A DNA stretch of 64,000 nucleotides from Mesorhizobium liriopis (lineage in GTDB: Bacteria > Pseudomonadota > Alphaproteobacteria > Rhizobiales > Rhizobiaceae), in the NCBI RefSeq assembly GCF_024053505.1, contig NZ_JAMXQS010000006.1, positions 124,001 to 188,000 on the forward strand. Reading direction: 5' to 3'. How positions within the stretch are numbered: the first letter of the stretch is position 1; the number at the start of each line of letters is the position of its first letter. The position numbers and the translations under genes were made by a program. The notes under the pieces were generated by a model. The model saw nothing but the letters and a program-made list of their open reading frames with translations. It did no database searches and had not been told where the DNA came from. This document shows, one piece after another, positions 8,773 through 18,409 of the stretch.

Positions 8773-10881
8773 ATGCGCCCGACAATCCTCGATCCCCTGT
8801 TCGCACCGATCACCTCGCTTTCCGGCGTGGGTGAGAAGGTTGCCGGCCTGATCGAGCGCGTGGTGCCAGCCGATCTGGGCGGACGCCATGCGCGGGTCGC
8901 CGATCTGCTGTTCACCTTGCCGCATTCGGTGATCGACCGTCGCTTGCGGCCCGGCATCGCACTTTCGCCGGAAGGCGCGATCGTAACGCTCGACCTGCGC
9001 ATCGACCGTCACCAGCCGCCGCCCCGCGGCAATCATTCGGTGCCCTACCGTGTCTTCGCGCATGACGACACCGGTGAAATCTCGCTGACTTTCTTTCGCG
9101 CACAGGGGCAGTGGCTCGAGCGGCAGATGCCGGTGGGCGAGCAGATGGTCGTCAGCGGGCGGATGGAATGGTTCAACGGGCGGCCGAACATGGTCCATCC
9201 GGACCATATCGCCAAGGCCGAGGATGCCGCTTCGCTGCCGCTCATCGAGCCGGTCTATCCCGGCACGGCTGGACTGTCCTCAAAGGTCCTGAAGCGCGCC
9301 ATCGACCAAGCCCTGGGCCGGATACCCGCCCTGCCCGAGTGGCTGGATGGCGACGCGTTGCGCACGCATGCGCTGCCTGCCTTCAGCGCCGCTCTCAGCG
9401 CGCTCCATCATCCCGACGAACCGTCGGAAGCGGCTCCCGAAAGCAACGCATGGAAGCGGCTGGCCTATGATGAGCTGTTCGCGGGACAGATCGCGCTCGC
9501 TCTGGTGCGCGGGAGCACAAGGCGGGACAGCGGACGACGCATGGCACTGACGGGCGAGATCGCGGCTCGCATTCGCACGGCACTGCCTTTTCAGCTCACC
9601 CGTTCGCAGGAGCAGGCCGTGGCCGAGATCGATTCGGATCTGCGCTCTGACAACCGGATGCTGCGCCTGCTTCAAGGCGATGTCGGCTCAGGTAAGACGG
9701 CCGTGGCGCTGATGGCGATGGCGGGCGCGGCGGAGGCCGGGCGGCAGTCAGCGTTGATGGCGCCAACGGAAATCCTTGCGCGCCAGCATTTCGCGACGAT
9801 CGGGCCGCTGGCCCAGAAGGCCGGCTTGCGTACGGCAATCCTGACGGGACGGGAAAAGGGCCGGGATCGCGCCGAGACGCTGGCTGGATTGGCTTCCGGC
9901 GAAATCCAGTTGATCGTCGGCACCCATGCTCTCTTTCAGGAACAAGTGGAGTTCCACGACCTCGGCCTCGCGATCGTCGATGAGCAGCACCGCTTCGGCG
10001 TGCATCAGCGGCTCGCCATGAACGCCAAAGGCGAGCAGCCGGATATGCTGGTGATGACGGCCACGCCGATTCCGCGCACTCTGGTGCTGACGGCGTTCGG
10101 CGACATGGAAGTGTCGCGTCTGACGGAGAAGCCTGCCGGGCGCCAGCCGATCCGAACAGTGTCCATGCCGGACGACCGTATCGGCGAACTCGTCGGGCGC
10201 ATCGGGGACGCGATGGCGGATGGGCAGAAAGCGTACTGGATCTGCCCGCTGGTCGAAGAGTCGGAAGAGCTCGACCTGACGGCAGCACAGAAGCGGTTCG
10301 AATCCCTGCAGAAGGTATTCGGCGACGCGGTCGGCCTCGTTCACGGCAAGATGCACGGCCGCGACAAGGACGAGGCGATGCGGCGCTTCAAGGAAGGTGA
10401 AACGCGGCTGCTGGTAGCGACCACGGTCATCGAAGTCGGCGTCGATGTGCCGGATGCGACGATCATCGTGATCGAACATGCCGAGCGTTTCGGCTTGGCG
10501 CAGTTGCATCAGCTGCGCGGCCGCGTCGGGCGCGGATCGAAACCGTCTTCCTGCGTGCTCGTGTTCAAGGGGCCGCTCGGGGAGACGGCCAAACGGCGGC
10601 TCACTATCATGCGCGAGACCGAGGACGGTTTCCTGATTGCCGAAGAAGACCTCAAACTGCGCGGCGAAGGCGAGGTACTGGGCACACGGCAGTCGGGCAC
10701 GCCGGGCTTCCAGATCGCGCGGCTAGACGTTCATCAGGACGTTCTGGCAATCGCGCGCGACGACGCACGACTGCTGCTCTCACGCGATCCCGAACTGCAA
10801 TCGCCGCGCGGCCAATCCGTGCGGCTCCTGCTTCATCTTTTCGGTCGCGAGGAAGCCGTGCGCCTGCTCGATGCCGGCTGA
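8773..10881 (+). CDS. recG: ATP-dependent DNA helicase RecG
   Basis: A 702-residue helicase with the RecG layout: N-terminal wedge/OB domain (ITSLSGVGEK... GRMEWFNGRPNMVHPD), Walker A GDVGSGKT at residues 302-309, DEQHRFG near 403, SATPIPRT-like TATPIPRT, and the TRG-containing C-terminus (LHQLRGRVGRGS). RecG reverses stalled replication forks and processes recombination intermediates. The start at 8773 matches the usual MRPxxLDPLFAPIT beginning; the longer frame from 8695 is antisense to sdhE. Its stop directly abuts the convergent glmS stop. Confidence 0.97.
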   Translation: MRPTILDPLFAPITSLSGVGEKVAGLIERVVPADLGGRHARVADLLFTLPHSVIDRRLRPGIALSPEGAIVTLDLRIDRHQPPPRGNHSVPYRVFAHDDTGEISLTFFRAQGQWLERQMPVGEQMVVSGRMEWFNGRPNMVHPDHIAKAEDAASLPLIEPVYPGTAGLSSKVLKRAIDQALGRIPALPEWLDGDALRTHALPAFSAALSALHHPDEPSEAAPESNAWKRLAYDELFAGQIALALVRGSTRRDSGRRMALTGEIAARIRTALPFQLTRSQEQAVAEIDSDLRSDNRMLRLLQGDVGSGKTAVALMAMAGAAEAGRQSALMAPTEILARQHFATIGPLAQKAGLRTAILTGREKGRDRAETLAGLASGEIQLIVGTHALFQEQVEFHDLGLAIVDEQHRFGVHQRLAMNAKGEQPDMLVMTATPIPRTLVLTAFGDMEVSRLTEKPAGRQPIRTVSMPDDRIGELVGRIGDAMADGQKAYWICPLVEESEELDLTAAQKRFESLQKVFGDAVGLVHGKMHGRDKDEAMRRFKEGETRLLVATTVIEVGVDVPDATIIVIEHAERFGLAQLHQLRGRVGRGSKPSSCVLVFKGPLGETAKRRLTIMRETEDGFLIAEEDLKLRGEGEVLGTRQSGTPGFQIARLDVHQDVLAIARDDARLLLSRDPELQSPRGQSVRLLLHLFGREEAVRLLDAG

Positions 10882-12705
10882 TTACTCGACGGTGACCGAC
10901 TTCGCGAGATTGCGTGGCTGGTCCACATCAGTGCCCATGAAGACAGCGGTATAATAGGCCAGCATCTGGATCGGCAGTGCGTAGATGATCGGTGCGACGA
11001 TCTCCGGCATATCCGGCAAGACGATGGTCTGCAGCGTCTCGACGGTCGCGTGTTCGGCGCCCCTCTTGTCGGTGATCAGGATGATCTTGCCGCCGCGCGC
11101 TGCAACTTCCTGCATGTTCGAAACCGTTTTCTCGAACACACGGTCGTGCGGGGCGATCACGATCACCGGCATGCTCTCGTCGATGAGTGCGATCGGCCCG
11201 TGCTTGAGTTCGCCGGCGGCATAGCCCTCGGCGTGAATGTAGGAAATCTCCTTGAGCTTCAGCGCGCCCTCGACCGCAAGCGGGTAGCTCGTGTCACGGC
11301 CGAGATAAAGCACGTGCTTGTAATGCGCGAGTTCGCGCCCGAGCGCTTCCAGCTGCGGCGCGAGCTTGAGCACCTGGCTCGCCAGACGCGGTGCTTCGGC
11401 CAACTCGCGCACGAGTTGTTCTTCGCCGGCATCATCCACCATGCCCCGCGCCTTGGCTGCATTCACGACGAGCGAAGCAAGAACGGAAAGCTGGCAGGTG
11501 AAGGCCTTGGTCGACGCGACGCCGATTTCCGGACCGGCAAGTGTCGGCAGAACGACGTTGGATTCACGCGCGATCGTCGATTCGCGCACATTGACGATGG
11601 CACCGATCGGCAAGCCGGCCTTGCGGCAGTAGCGCAGCGAAGCGAGCGTATCGGCCGTTTCCCCGGACTGCGAAACGAAGAGCGCCGCACTGCGCATCGA
11701 GAGCGGCATCTCGCGATACCGGAACTCGGACGCGATATCGATATCGACCGGCAGCTTGGCGATGCGCTCGAACCAGTATTTGCCGACCGAGCCCGCCAGA
11801 AACGCCGTGCCGCAGGCTGCGATGGCAAGACGATCGACCTTAGCGAAGTCGAATGGCAGATTGAGAGGTTTGGCGCGGTTGGTGGTAAAGTCGAGATAGT
11901 TCGCCAGCGTGTGCGAGATGACCTCGGGCTGCTGGTGGATTTCCTTTTCCATGAAATGGCGGTGGTTGCCCTTGTCCACCAGGAAGCTGGTGCCGATGGA
12001 CTGCTGGCGCGTGCGCTCGACGGGCTGGCCGTCGATGTCGAAAATCCTTGCTTCGTCGCGGCGAACCACCACCCAGTCGCCATCCTCGAGATAGGTGATC
12101 GAATCGGTGAAGGGTGCAAGCGCGATAGCGTCGGAGCCCAGGAACATCTCATTGTTGCCGTGACCGATGGCGAGCGGCGGGCCGTTACGCGCGCCGACGA
12201 TCAGGTTGTCGTCGCCTTCGAACATGATCGCCAGGGCGAAAGCTCCTTCGAGCCTGCGCAACGCGTTGTGCGCGGCCGCGACCGGTTCAATGCCCTTCGC
12301 AAGTTCGCGCGCAACGAGATGCGCGACCACTTCGGTGTCGGTCTGCGAGGAGAAGGCGTAGCCGTCGCGCCGCAATTCATCGCGCAGAGCGGCGAAATTC
12401 TCGATGATTCCGTTATGAACGATGGCCACGCCATTCGAGAAATGCGGATGGGCGTTGGTTTCGTTGGGCACGCCATGCGTCGCCCAGCGCGTGTGACCGA
12501 TGCCGATCGAACCATCCAGCGGTTCCGCAGCCAGGCGGCGTTCCAGATTGATCAGCTTGCCCTCGGCACGCCGACGGCCTAGCGCGCCTTGATCGACAGT
12601 AGCGACACCAGCGGAATCATAGCCGCGATATTCCAAACGTTTCAGCGCATCCACGATGAGAGGCGCGACCGGCGCATGGCTGACGATGGCGACAATGCCG
12701 CACAT
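10882..12705 (-). CDS. glmS: Glutamine-fructose-6-phosphate aminotransferase (isomerizing) GlmS
   Basis: A 607-residue enzyme that makes glucosamine-6-phosphate from fructose-6-phosphate and glutamine, the first step to UDP-GlcNAc. After Met removal the N-terminal Cys (MCGIV) is the glutaminase nucleophile. The class II amidotransferase domain (EYRGYDSAGV, GIGHTRWATHG) is followed by two SIS sugar-isomerase domains (ACGTAFLAG, SQSGETADTL; LGRDTSYPLAVEGALKLKE). A G-rich ribosome-binding sequence lies ahead of the ATG. It is downstream of glmU on the same strand (126 bp gap), so two enzymes of the pathway are clustered. No glmS ribozyme or sRNA site was recognised. Confidence 0.98.
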   Translation of the reverse strand: MCGIVAIVSHAPVAPLIVDALKRLEYRGYDSAGVATVDQGALGRRRAEGKLINLERRLAAEPLDGSIGIGHTRWATHGVPNETNAHPHFSNGVAIVHNGIIENFAALRDELRRDGYAFSSQTDTEVVAHLVARELAKGIEPVAAAHNALRRLEGAFALAIMFEGDDNLIVGARNGPPLAIGHGNNEMFLGSDAIALAPFTDSITYLEDGDWVVVRRDEARIFDIDGQPVERTRQQSIGTSFLVDKGNHRHFMEKEIHQQPEVISHTLANYLDFTTNRAKPLNLPFDFAKVDRLAIAACGTAFLAGSVGKYWFERIAKLPVDIDIASEFRYREMPLSMRSAALFVSQSGETADTLASLRYCRKAGLPIGAIVNVRESTIARESNVVLPTLAGPEIGVASTKAFTCQLSVLASLVVNAAKARGMVDDAGEEQLVRELAEAPRLASQVLKLAPQLEALGRELAHYKHVLYLGRDTSYPLAVEGALKLKEISYIHAEGYAAGELKHGPIALIDESMPVIVIAPHDRVFEKTVSNMQEVAARGGKIILITDKRGAEHATVETLQTIVLPDMPEIVAPIIYALPIQMLAYYTAVFMGTDVDQPRNLAKSVTVE

Positions 12706-12831
12706 AGAGAATATCCCCCGAAGGCCGCCCCCAAGCGGCATAAAGATCAGTCCGTCAGGCGGCTTTTAGTGGAGCGCGCGGCGCGGCGGGAAGTCAAATT
12801 TCATTGCGGCGTATGACAGCAACAATAAGGC

Positions 12832-14184
12832 TTAGACCTTCTTCGCTTTCGCGGCCGCACGTTGCTCGCGAAGCTCTCTGCCGCGTCCCGCTTTCGTCAC
12901 CTGACGTGCCCGACCGAAGGCCAGTGCATCTGCCGGAACCTCATCCGTGACGACACTGCCCGAAGCGACATAGGCGCCGTCGCCGATCTTGATCGGTGCC
13001 ACCAGTGCGGAGTTCGAACCGATGAAGACGTTCTCTCCGATATCGGTGAAAAACTTGGAATAGCCATCGTAATTGCAGGTGATCGTGCCGGCGCCGATAT
13101 TCGAGCCGGCGCCCACGCGCGCATCGCCGATATAGGTCAGATGGTTGACCTTGGCGCCCGCCTCGACCACTGCCTTCTTGACCTCGCAGAAATTTCCGAC
13201 CTTGGCCTTGCGCCTGAGTTCAGCGCCGGGGCGCAGGCGCGCATAAGGGCCGACCTCGCAGGCTTCATCGACGGTCGCGCCTTCAAGATGTGAGAATGCG
13301 TGGATCACGGCATGGCGGGCGACCGAGACGCCGGGCCCGAACCAGACATTCGGTTCCACCACCGTGTCTTGCCCGATGACCGTGTCGTAGGAGAAGAATA
13401 CGGTTTCCGGCGCGATAAGTGTGACACCGTCGAGCATCATCGCGCGCCGCTTGCGCTGCTGCCAGATCTGCTCCGCTTCGGCAAGTTCGGCGCGATTGTT
13501 GATGCCGAGCACGTCCTCATAGGCACATTCGACGACCGCTGCACGATGGCCTGCCTCGTTCGCGAGCTCCACGATGTCGGTGAGGTAGTATTCGCCTTTG
13601 GCGTTCTGGTTGCCGATCTTGTCCAGCAGTTCCAGGACCAGCCGGCCGCTGATGGCCATAGCCCCGCCATTGCAAAGCTGGATCAGCTTTTCATCAGGCG
13701 AACAGTCCTTGTCTTCGCGGATCGCGAGGAGGTCACCGTCACGCTCGATCAGGCGGCCATAGCCCTGTGGGTTCATTGTACGAAAACCCAGCACCGCTAC
13801 GGCTGCACCACCGAGAACGGCATCGCGCGCGCGGCCGAGCACGTCCGCCGTGATGAGAGGCGTGTCCCCAAATGTCACCAGCACGACGGACGGCGCACTG
13901 CTTAGCGCGTCACGCGCGGCGAGAGCAGCGTGAGCCGTGCCCTTGCGCTCAGCTTGCACGAAGGTCTTGTGCGTGCCAAGAAACTTACTTGCAGCATCGC
14001 GAACTTTCTCGACACCGTGACCGACGACTAGCGCAATATCGGATGCGCCCGCGGCCTCTACAGCTTTTGCCACATGGCCGAGCATCGGGAGACCGGCGAT
14101 CGGGTGCAGAACCTTGGGCAGCGCGCTTTTCATGCGCGTTCCCTCTCCCGCTGCGAGAATCACTGCGAGCGTCGTATCCGTCAT
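12832..14184 (-). CDS. glmU: Bifunctional GlmU: glucosamine-1-phosphate acetyltransferase / GlcNAc-1-phosphate uridylyltransferase
   Basis: A 450-residue two-domain enzyme making UDP-GlcNAc for peptidoglycan and lipid A. The N-terminal uridylyltransferase has [11 protein letters not shown] with PKVLHPIAG; the C-terminal part is a left-handed beta helix (hexapeptide repeats such as [17 protein letters not shown] and [15 protein letters not shown]) with acetyltransferase activity. I chose the ATG at 14184 because GGAG stands 6 bases upstream; an in-frame ATG at 14199 would add five residues but would place that ribosome-binding site inside the coding sequence. It lies between a CcdA-like gene (50 bp upstream) and glmS, all on the minus strand. 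Confidence 0.96.
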   Translation of the reverse strand: MTDTTLAVILAAGEGTRMKSALPKVLHPIAGLPMLGHVAKAVEAAGASDIALVVGHGVEKVRDAASKFLGTHKTFVQAERKGTAHAALAARDALSSAPSVVLVTFGDTPLITADVLGRARDAVLGGAAVAVLGFRTMNPQGYGRLIERDGDLLAIREDKDCSPDEKLIQLCNGGAMAISGRLVLELLDKIGNQNAKGEYYLTDIVELANEAGHRAAVVECAYEDVLGINNRAELAEAEQIWQQRKRRAMMLDGVTLIAPETVFFSYDTVIGQDTVVEPNVWFGPGVSVARHAVIHAFSHLEGATVDEACEVGPYARLRPGAELRRKAKVGNFCEVKKAVVEAGAKVNHLTYIGDARVGAGSNIGAGTITCNYDGYSKFFTDIGENVFIGSNSALVAPIKIGDGAYVASGSVVTDEVPADALAFGRARQVTKAGRGRELREQRAAAKAKKV

Positions 14185-14234
14185 CACTATCTCCGACATC
14201 GGTGCCGGCTCATAGCATCGGCGCGCGCACGCGC

Positions 14235-14969
14235 CTAGCCGAGGCGCCCGAGCGCCGGGAAGGTTTCGAGTAGCCAGTAGGAAGCGGTGGCGACGCCGCC
14301 CGTCATGAAGAAGATGCCGGCGAGAACCAGAAGCGCGCCGATGGCCTTCTCCACTTGACCGAGATGCATCCGGAAGTGTCCGAGAAAGCGCATGAAAGCT
14401 TCTGAAAAGAAGGCCGCGATAAGGAACGGGATTCCGAGACCAAGCGAATAGGCGGCGAGCAGGAGCGCGCCTTCGCTGACCGTCTCTCGACCGCCCGCCA
14501 GTGTCAGAATCGGACCGAGCACCGGGCCGATGCAGGGCGTCCAGCCGAAGGCAAAGGCCAGTCCCATGAGATAGGCGCCCGCAACGCTCGCGGGCTTGCC
14601 CGGCGACTGAAATCGCGCTTCACGAGAAAGGAGCGGAATGCGCAGGACGCCGAGAAAATTCAGCCCCATCAGAATGATGACGATGCCCGCGCCGATCGCC
14701 AAAGGTTCCTGCCAGACGCGAAGAAGACGGCCGATGGTCGAGGCGCCTGCGCCGAGCGCGACGAAAACCGTCGAGAAGCCGAGGACGAAAGCGAAGGCCA
14801 CACTGAGCAAAGCGCGTTGCGCATGGGACTTCTCGCCCGTGCGGAAGTCGTCGATGGAGACGCCCGCCATATAGCAGAGGTAAGGCGGCACCAGCGGCAG
14901 GACGCAGGGCGACAGAAACGAAAAGGCGCCGGCAACCACTGCGCTGGCAAGACCGACATCAATGGCCAT
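14235..14969 (-). CDS. ccdA: CcdA/DsbD-family cytochrome c biogenesis thiol-disulfide transporter
   Basis: A 244-residue inner-membrane protein with about six transmembrane helices. The two redox cysteines sit in the expected proline-rich motifs: [11 protein letters not shown] (Cys22) and [12 protein letters not shown] (Cys146). CcdA passes reducing equivalents across the membrane to periplasmic thioredoxin-like proteins used in cytochrome c maturation. It is the first gene of a minus-strand group with glmU and glmS; the pairing has no obvious functional logic and may be only positional. Confidence 0.9.
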   Translation of the reverse strand: MAIDVGLASAVVAGAFSFLSPCVLPLVPPYLCYMAGVSIDDFRTGEKSHAQRALLSVAFAFVLGFSTVFVALGAGASTIGRLLRVWQEPLAIGAGIVIILMGLNFLGVLRIPLLSREARFQSPGKPASVAGAYLMGLAFAFGWTPCIGPVLGPILTLAGGRETVSEGALLLAAYSLGLGIPFLIAAFFSEAFMRFLGHFRMHLGQVEKAIGALLVLAGIFFMTGGVATASYWLLETFPALGRLG

Positions 14970-15015
14970 GAACGAAAAGCGCCCTCGAAAACATGATGCT
15001 GACAGGGCGAAGGCT

Positions 15016-15091
15016 TGGTGAGCGCGCTGGGACTCGAACCCAGGACCTACAGATTAAAAGTCCGTTGCTCTACCAGCTGAGCTACGCGCTC
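15016..15091 (-). tRNA. tRNA-Lys (anticodon UUU)
   Basis: A 76-nt cloverleaf on the minus strand with encoded CCA. Acceptor stem GAGCGCG pairs with CGCGCTC; the D arm is GCTC/GAGC; the anticodon loop CTTTTAA gives UUU; the T arm is CTGGG-TTCGAGT-CCCAG. All stems pair fully. It sits alone between the CcdA-like gene and a divergent BA14K-like gene. Confidence 0.97.
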
Positions 15092-15284
15092 GCGACAGCC
15101 GGTGAACCGCCGTCCGAATTGCGGCGGACCATATTGAGTCGAACCCAAAGGGTCAACGGCAGAAGCGTCGCATTTCAGCTGGTTCTGCAAATTAGCTCAA
15201 GCGAGCTAGCACGCTGGAACAAACCACTGAATCTTTCGTTGCGCAAACACAAGGGACGTCCAAAACGCTATCGAAGGAAACGTC

Positions 15285-15785
15285 ATGAGAAAGCTTTCAT
15301 CGAGCCTCTTCGCCGTGGGGCTCGCATTTGCCACCGCTTTGACCGGAGTGATGCCGTCGCAGGCTGCGCCGCGCGCGAGCACACCGACGCCAACGGTTGT
15401 CGCTGGTGACGCAGGTCTGGTTCAGGAGGTGCAGTGGGACCGCCGCGATGCCCGTCGCTATCGTGAGATGCGCCGCGCCGAACGGCGTTTCGACCGCAGG
15501 GCGGACCGTTATGAGCGTCGCCGCGACGGCTATTACCGCGGATACAGGGGCTATCGCGATCGCCGTGCCGGCTACCGTTACCACAATGGCTACTGGTTCC
15601 CGGCAGCCGCGTTCCTCGCGGGCGCATTGGCAACCGGCGCCATCGTGGACGCCAACCGTAACCGGGCCAGCGCCGGCAACTCGCATGTCGAGTGGTGCTA
15701 CAACCGCTACCGTTCCTATCGCGCATCGGACAACACGTTCCAGCCGAACAGCGGTCCGCGTCGCCAGTGCGTGTCGCCCTACTGA
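15285..15785 (+). CDS. BA14K-like family exported protein
   Basis: A 166-residue secreted or membrane protein. It has a signal peptide ([15 protein letters not shown]... ending near PSQA), an Arg/Tyr-rich middle (repeated [21 protein letters not shown]), a hydrophobic segment [15 protein letters not shown], and a C-terminal BA14K domain ([21 protein letters not shown] with a second Cys close to the end). BA14K proteins were described in Brucella as immunoreactive; their biochemical role is not known. The ATG follows GAAGGAAA. A strong terminator begins 19 bp after the stop. Confidence 0.85.
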   Translation: MRKLSSSLFAVGLAFATALTGVMPSQAAPRASTPTPTVVAGDAGLVQEVQWDRRDARRYREMRRAERRFDRRADRYERRRDGYYRGYRGYRDRRAGYRYHNGYWFPAAAFLAGALATGAIVDANRNRASAGNSHVEWCYNRYRSYRASDNTFQPNSGPRRQCVSPY

Positions 15786-15803
15786 GCGATCAAACTTCCC
15801 GTC

Positions 15804-15833
15804 AAACCCGCAGCTTCACCGCTGCGGGTTTTT
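15804..15833. terminator. Rho-independent terminator that also contains the Anbu stop codon
   Basis: An 11-bp perfect stem AAACCCGCAGC / GCTGCGGGTTT with a 6-base loop and a T-run closes the BA14K-like gene. The minus-strand Anbu gene ends at 15816, so its TGA lies in the loop of this hairpin. On the minus strand the stem is also followed by a short T stretch, so it may terminate both. Confidence 0.85.
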
Positions 15834-16574
15834 CTTTGCCTCGGACTCATATCCGAAATCAGGAAGGCTCTTGAACGCGACCTTGAGCGCGTTGGACCAT
15901 CCATCCGAAATTTTGCGATAATAAGGATCGTCAGCGCCGATCCGCTTTCGCAGACCGACCTTTAAGCTGTCGCGTTCGTAGAAGGTCATGTCGAGCGGGA
16001 GCCCGACGGATAGGTTCGATTTCAGCGTGGAGTCGAACGACACCATCAGGAGCTTTGCTGTTTCGGCGAAGCTCATATCGGGGTCATATGCCCGGATGAT
16101 GATCGGCTTGCCGTATTTCGTCTCGCCGATCTGGAAGAATGGCGTGTCTTCCGTGCTCTCGATGAAATTGCCTTCGGGATAGATCATGAAAAGACGCGGC
16201 TCGGAGCCTTCGATCTGGCCACCGACGATCAGCGAAGCCTGAAACGCCTCGGCTTTGTGCCCCCCGCGCGCTGACCGGGCGATGACCTCGCGCAGCGTGT
16301 TTCCGACCAGAAGTGCTGTTTGATACATCGACGGCGTTTCGAGAAGCGTTTGCACGCGGTCCTTCGCTGCCTTCACGCGCTCGTCCAGCAGACTCACGAC
16401 CGCCTGCGTCGTTGCGAGATTGCCGGCCGACATGATGACGATCACGCGCTCGCCGGGCTTCTCCCAGACATGCATCTTGCGAAAGGTCGAAATATTGTCG
16501 ATGCCGGCATTGGTGCGGGTGTCCGACATGAACACCAAGCCGTTATTGATCTTCAATCCGATGCAGTAGGTCAT
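15816..16574 (-). CDS. Anbu-type proteasome-like protease (ancestral beta subunit)
   Basis: A 252-residue Ntn-hydrolase of the proteasome family. After Met removal it would start with Thr (MTYCIGLK), the expected nucleophile. Asp in MSDTR (residue 18) and Lys in FRKM (residue 33) take the proteasome Asp17/Lys33 places. Length and context match Anbu (HslV/proteasome-related peptidase) rather than HslV or the 20S beta subunit. Known Anbu proteins assemble into open helical or ring-like particles without a clear ATPase partner; the substrate is unknown. It is the last gene of a four-gene minus-strand operon (ATP-grasp, alpha-E, transglutaminase, Anbu), 26 bp after the transglutaminase gene. Confidence 0.9.
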   Translation of the reverse strand: MTYCIGLKINNGLVFMSDTRTNAGIDNISTFRKMHVWEKPGERVIVIMSAGNLATTQAVVSLLDERVKAAKDRVQTLLETPSMYQTALLVGNTLREVIARSARGGHKAEAFQASLIVGGQIEGSEPRLFMIYPEGNFIESTEDTPFFQIGETKYGKPIIIRAYDPDMSFAETAKLLMVSFDSTLKSNLSVGLPLDMTFYERDSLKVGLRKRIGADDPYYRKISDGWSNALKVAFKSLPDFGYESEAKKNPQR

Positions 16575-16600
16575 TCGCTCCGCGCCTTCGTCGCGCGGGA

Positions 16601-17395
16601 TTACTGCTCCACCGTGATCCGCACTGCAAGCTGTTCCTCACCACTTCCGACCCTGATGCCCGAAACCGGCATCGCATCGCGGTAATCGCGTCCGATCGCG
16701 ACGCGCACATAGGCTTCGTCCGGCGAGATGCCGTTGGCGACATCGAATGCGACCCAACCGAGTTGCGCGACATGGGCCTCGGCCCATGCATGGGAGGCCG
16801 CCTGCTCCGTGTCAGCCATCTTCAGGTAGCCGCTGACGTAGCGCGCCGGAAATCCGAGCCGCCGGGCGGCGGCGATGAAGATGTGAGTGTGGTCCTGACA
16901 CACGCCCTCGCCCCGCTCGATGGCCTCCTCGGCTTTCGTTTCCGCGTCCGTCACGCCGGCATTGTACGCGACACGCTCGCGTATGGACCCCATCAGGTGA
17001 TGCAATCGCGAAATGTCGTCACCCTTGGATACGACCGATGCAGCGATCGAACTCACCCCCTCACCGGCCTCCGTCAGTTGCGTGTCCGACTGGAACAACC
17101 AGAGCGGCGCAAATCCGCGATGGGGACCACTGACACCGGCGGTATCCGTCGTTTCGACAGTGCCGCTCGCTTCAATGGCGATCAGTTGCGGCTCGCCTTC
17201 GACGCTGATGAGACGGGTGTCGTTGCCGAACTGGTCGCCGAAGCGCAGTTGCTCCCGCCCTCCGGTGATAGCGAGTGTCCAGGGTCCGACCTTTTGCGTC
17301 GAGCCGTTTGGCGGCATGAGGCGCAGGCGCTGAAGCGCGTAAGCAACAGGCGCGTCATAGCGATACTCTGTCCGGTGCGTGATCTTGAGCCGCAA
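16601..17395 (-). CDS. Transglutaminase-like (papain-fold) family protein of the Anbu operon
   Basis: A 264-residue cytoplasmic protein: an N-terminal beta-rich domain (LKITHRTEYRYD) then a transglutaminase/protease core with Cys166 (GEGVCQDHTH), His202 (SHAWAEA) and Asp218 (FDVANG) as the catalytic triad. Bacterial members of this family act as peptidases or amide-bond transferases; the substrate is unknown. I chose the TTG at 17395 because AGGAG lies 7 bases upstream. A TTG at 17410 overlapping the previous stop (TTGA) is also open and would add five residues, so the start is uncertain by that amount. No signal peptide is seen. Confidence 0.88.
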   Translation of the reverse strand: MRLKITHRTEYRYDAPVAYALQRLRLMPPNGSTQKVGPWTLAITGGREQLRFGDQFGNDTRLISVEGEPQLIAIEASGTVETTDTAGVSGPHRGFAPLWLFQSDTQLTEAGEGVSSIAASVVSKGDDISRLHHLMGSIRERVAYNAGVTDAETKAEEAIERGEGVCQDHTHIFIAAARRLGFPARYVSGYLKMADTEQAASHAWAEAHVAQLGWVAFDVANGISPDEAYVRVAIGRDYRDAMPVSGIRVGSGEEQLAVRITVEQ

Positions 17396-17406
17396 GCCGG
17401 ATCTCC

Positions 17407-18348
17407 TCAATAAAACTGGAAATCGCTGGCGAGCTGGTCGCTCAGCTGATTGTTGTCGCGGATGAAGTCCGACAAGAACTCATGCAGCCCCGCGTCGAAA
17501 ATATCCTTGATCGTGCTGTTCGAAAGCTTCGCGTAGGTCGTCTCGGCAGTCGCGTGGCACGCATGGCGGACGCCGTAATCCTGGCTGAGAAAGCGTAGGC
17601 TCTCAGTGAGGTAGCGGTAGCAGAAGGCCAGGGAGCGCGGCATCCGCCCATTGAGAATCAGATAGTCCGCGATCTGTCGCGGCTTGTAGTCGCCCTCGTA
17701 GAGCCAGCGATAGGAACGATGCGCCGCAACCGAGCGGAGGATCGATTCCCACTGTGAGGTGTCGAGCGTCGAACCGACCCACGAGATCGAAGGCAGCAGA
17801 ACATAGTACTTCACATCGAGGATGCGCGCCGTGTTGTCGGCGCGCTCCACGAATGTGCCGAGCTGGCAGAAGTCGAAAATCTCGTTGCGCAGCATGGTGC
17901 CGTGGAAGGAGCCGCGGATCAGCGCCGTCTCGCGCTTGATGGCATCGAGGACGCTTGGCAGGTCACGCTCGTCAATGGGGTCGGCAAGCATGCGCTTGAG
18001 CGACATCCAGGCTTCGTTGATGCTTTCCCATGTTTCGCGCGTAAGGGCGGTGCGCACAGCCCGGCCGTTCTGGCGGGCGTTTTCGATTGAGGACAGCACG
18101 CTCGAGGGATTGGCCGGGTCGCGCAGCAGAAAGTCGGTCACCGGTCCGACCTCGAACTGGTCGTATTTCTCGCGATAGGCGTTTTCCGCGCCGGCGCTGA
18201 CGATGACCGAAGCCCACTCCTCCGCCGATGACTGCGAGCGTGTCAGCGCCATGCGCAAGCCGGCATCGACCAGACGCGCCATGTTCTCGGCGCGCTCAAT
18301 GTAGCGGTTCATCCAGTAAAGGCCGTTGGCGGTGCGACCAAGGAGCAT
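17407..18348 (-). CDS. Alpha-E domain protein (DUF403) of the Anbu operon
   Basis: A 313-residue, largely alpha-helical protein of the alpha-E family (DUF403, COG2307). It begins MLLGRTANGLYWMNRYIERAEN, the standard start of the family, and includes RNEIFDFCQLGTFVERADNTAR near the middle. The fold has no assigned enzymatic activity. In many bacteria it is encoded beside, or fused to, the circularly permuted ATP-grasp protein found upstream here, and is thought to work with it. Its stop codon is 11 bp before the chosen transglutaminase start. Confidence 0.88.
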   Translation of the reverse strand: MLLGRTANGLYWMNRYIERAENMARLVDAGLRMALTRSQSSAEEWASVIVSAGAENAYREKYDQFEVGPVTDFLLRDPANPSSVLSSIENARQNGRAVRTALTRETWESINEAWMSLKRMLADPIDERDLPSVLDAIKRETALIRGSFHGTMLRNEIFDFCQLGTFVERADNTARILDVKYYVLLPSISWVGSTLDTSQWESILRSVAAHRSYRWLYEGDYKPRQIADYLILNGRMPRSLAFCYRYLTESLRFLSQDYGVRHACHATAETTYAKLSNSTIKDIFDAGLHEFLSDFIRDNNQLSDQLASDFQFY

Positions 18349-18409
18349 GAATCAGGCGGCCTTGCGAAATGAGAGGCGATTGCGGCTTTGGCAGGCGTGA
18401 CGCATGCGT

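Noticed and set aside
11050-12582. A 510-codon plus-strand open frame
   Set aside because: Antisense shadow of glmS.
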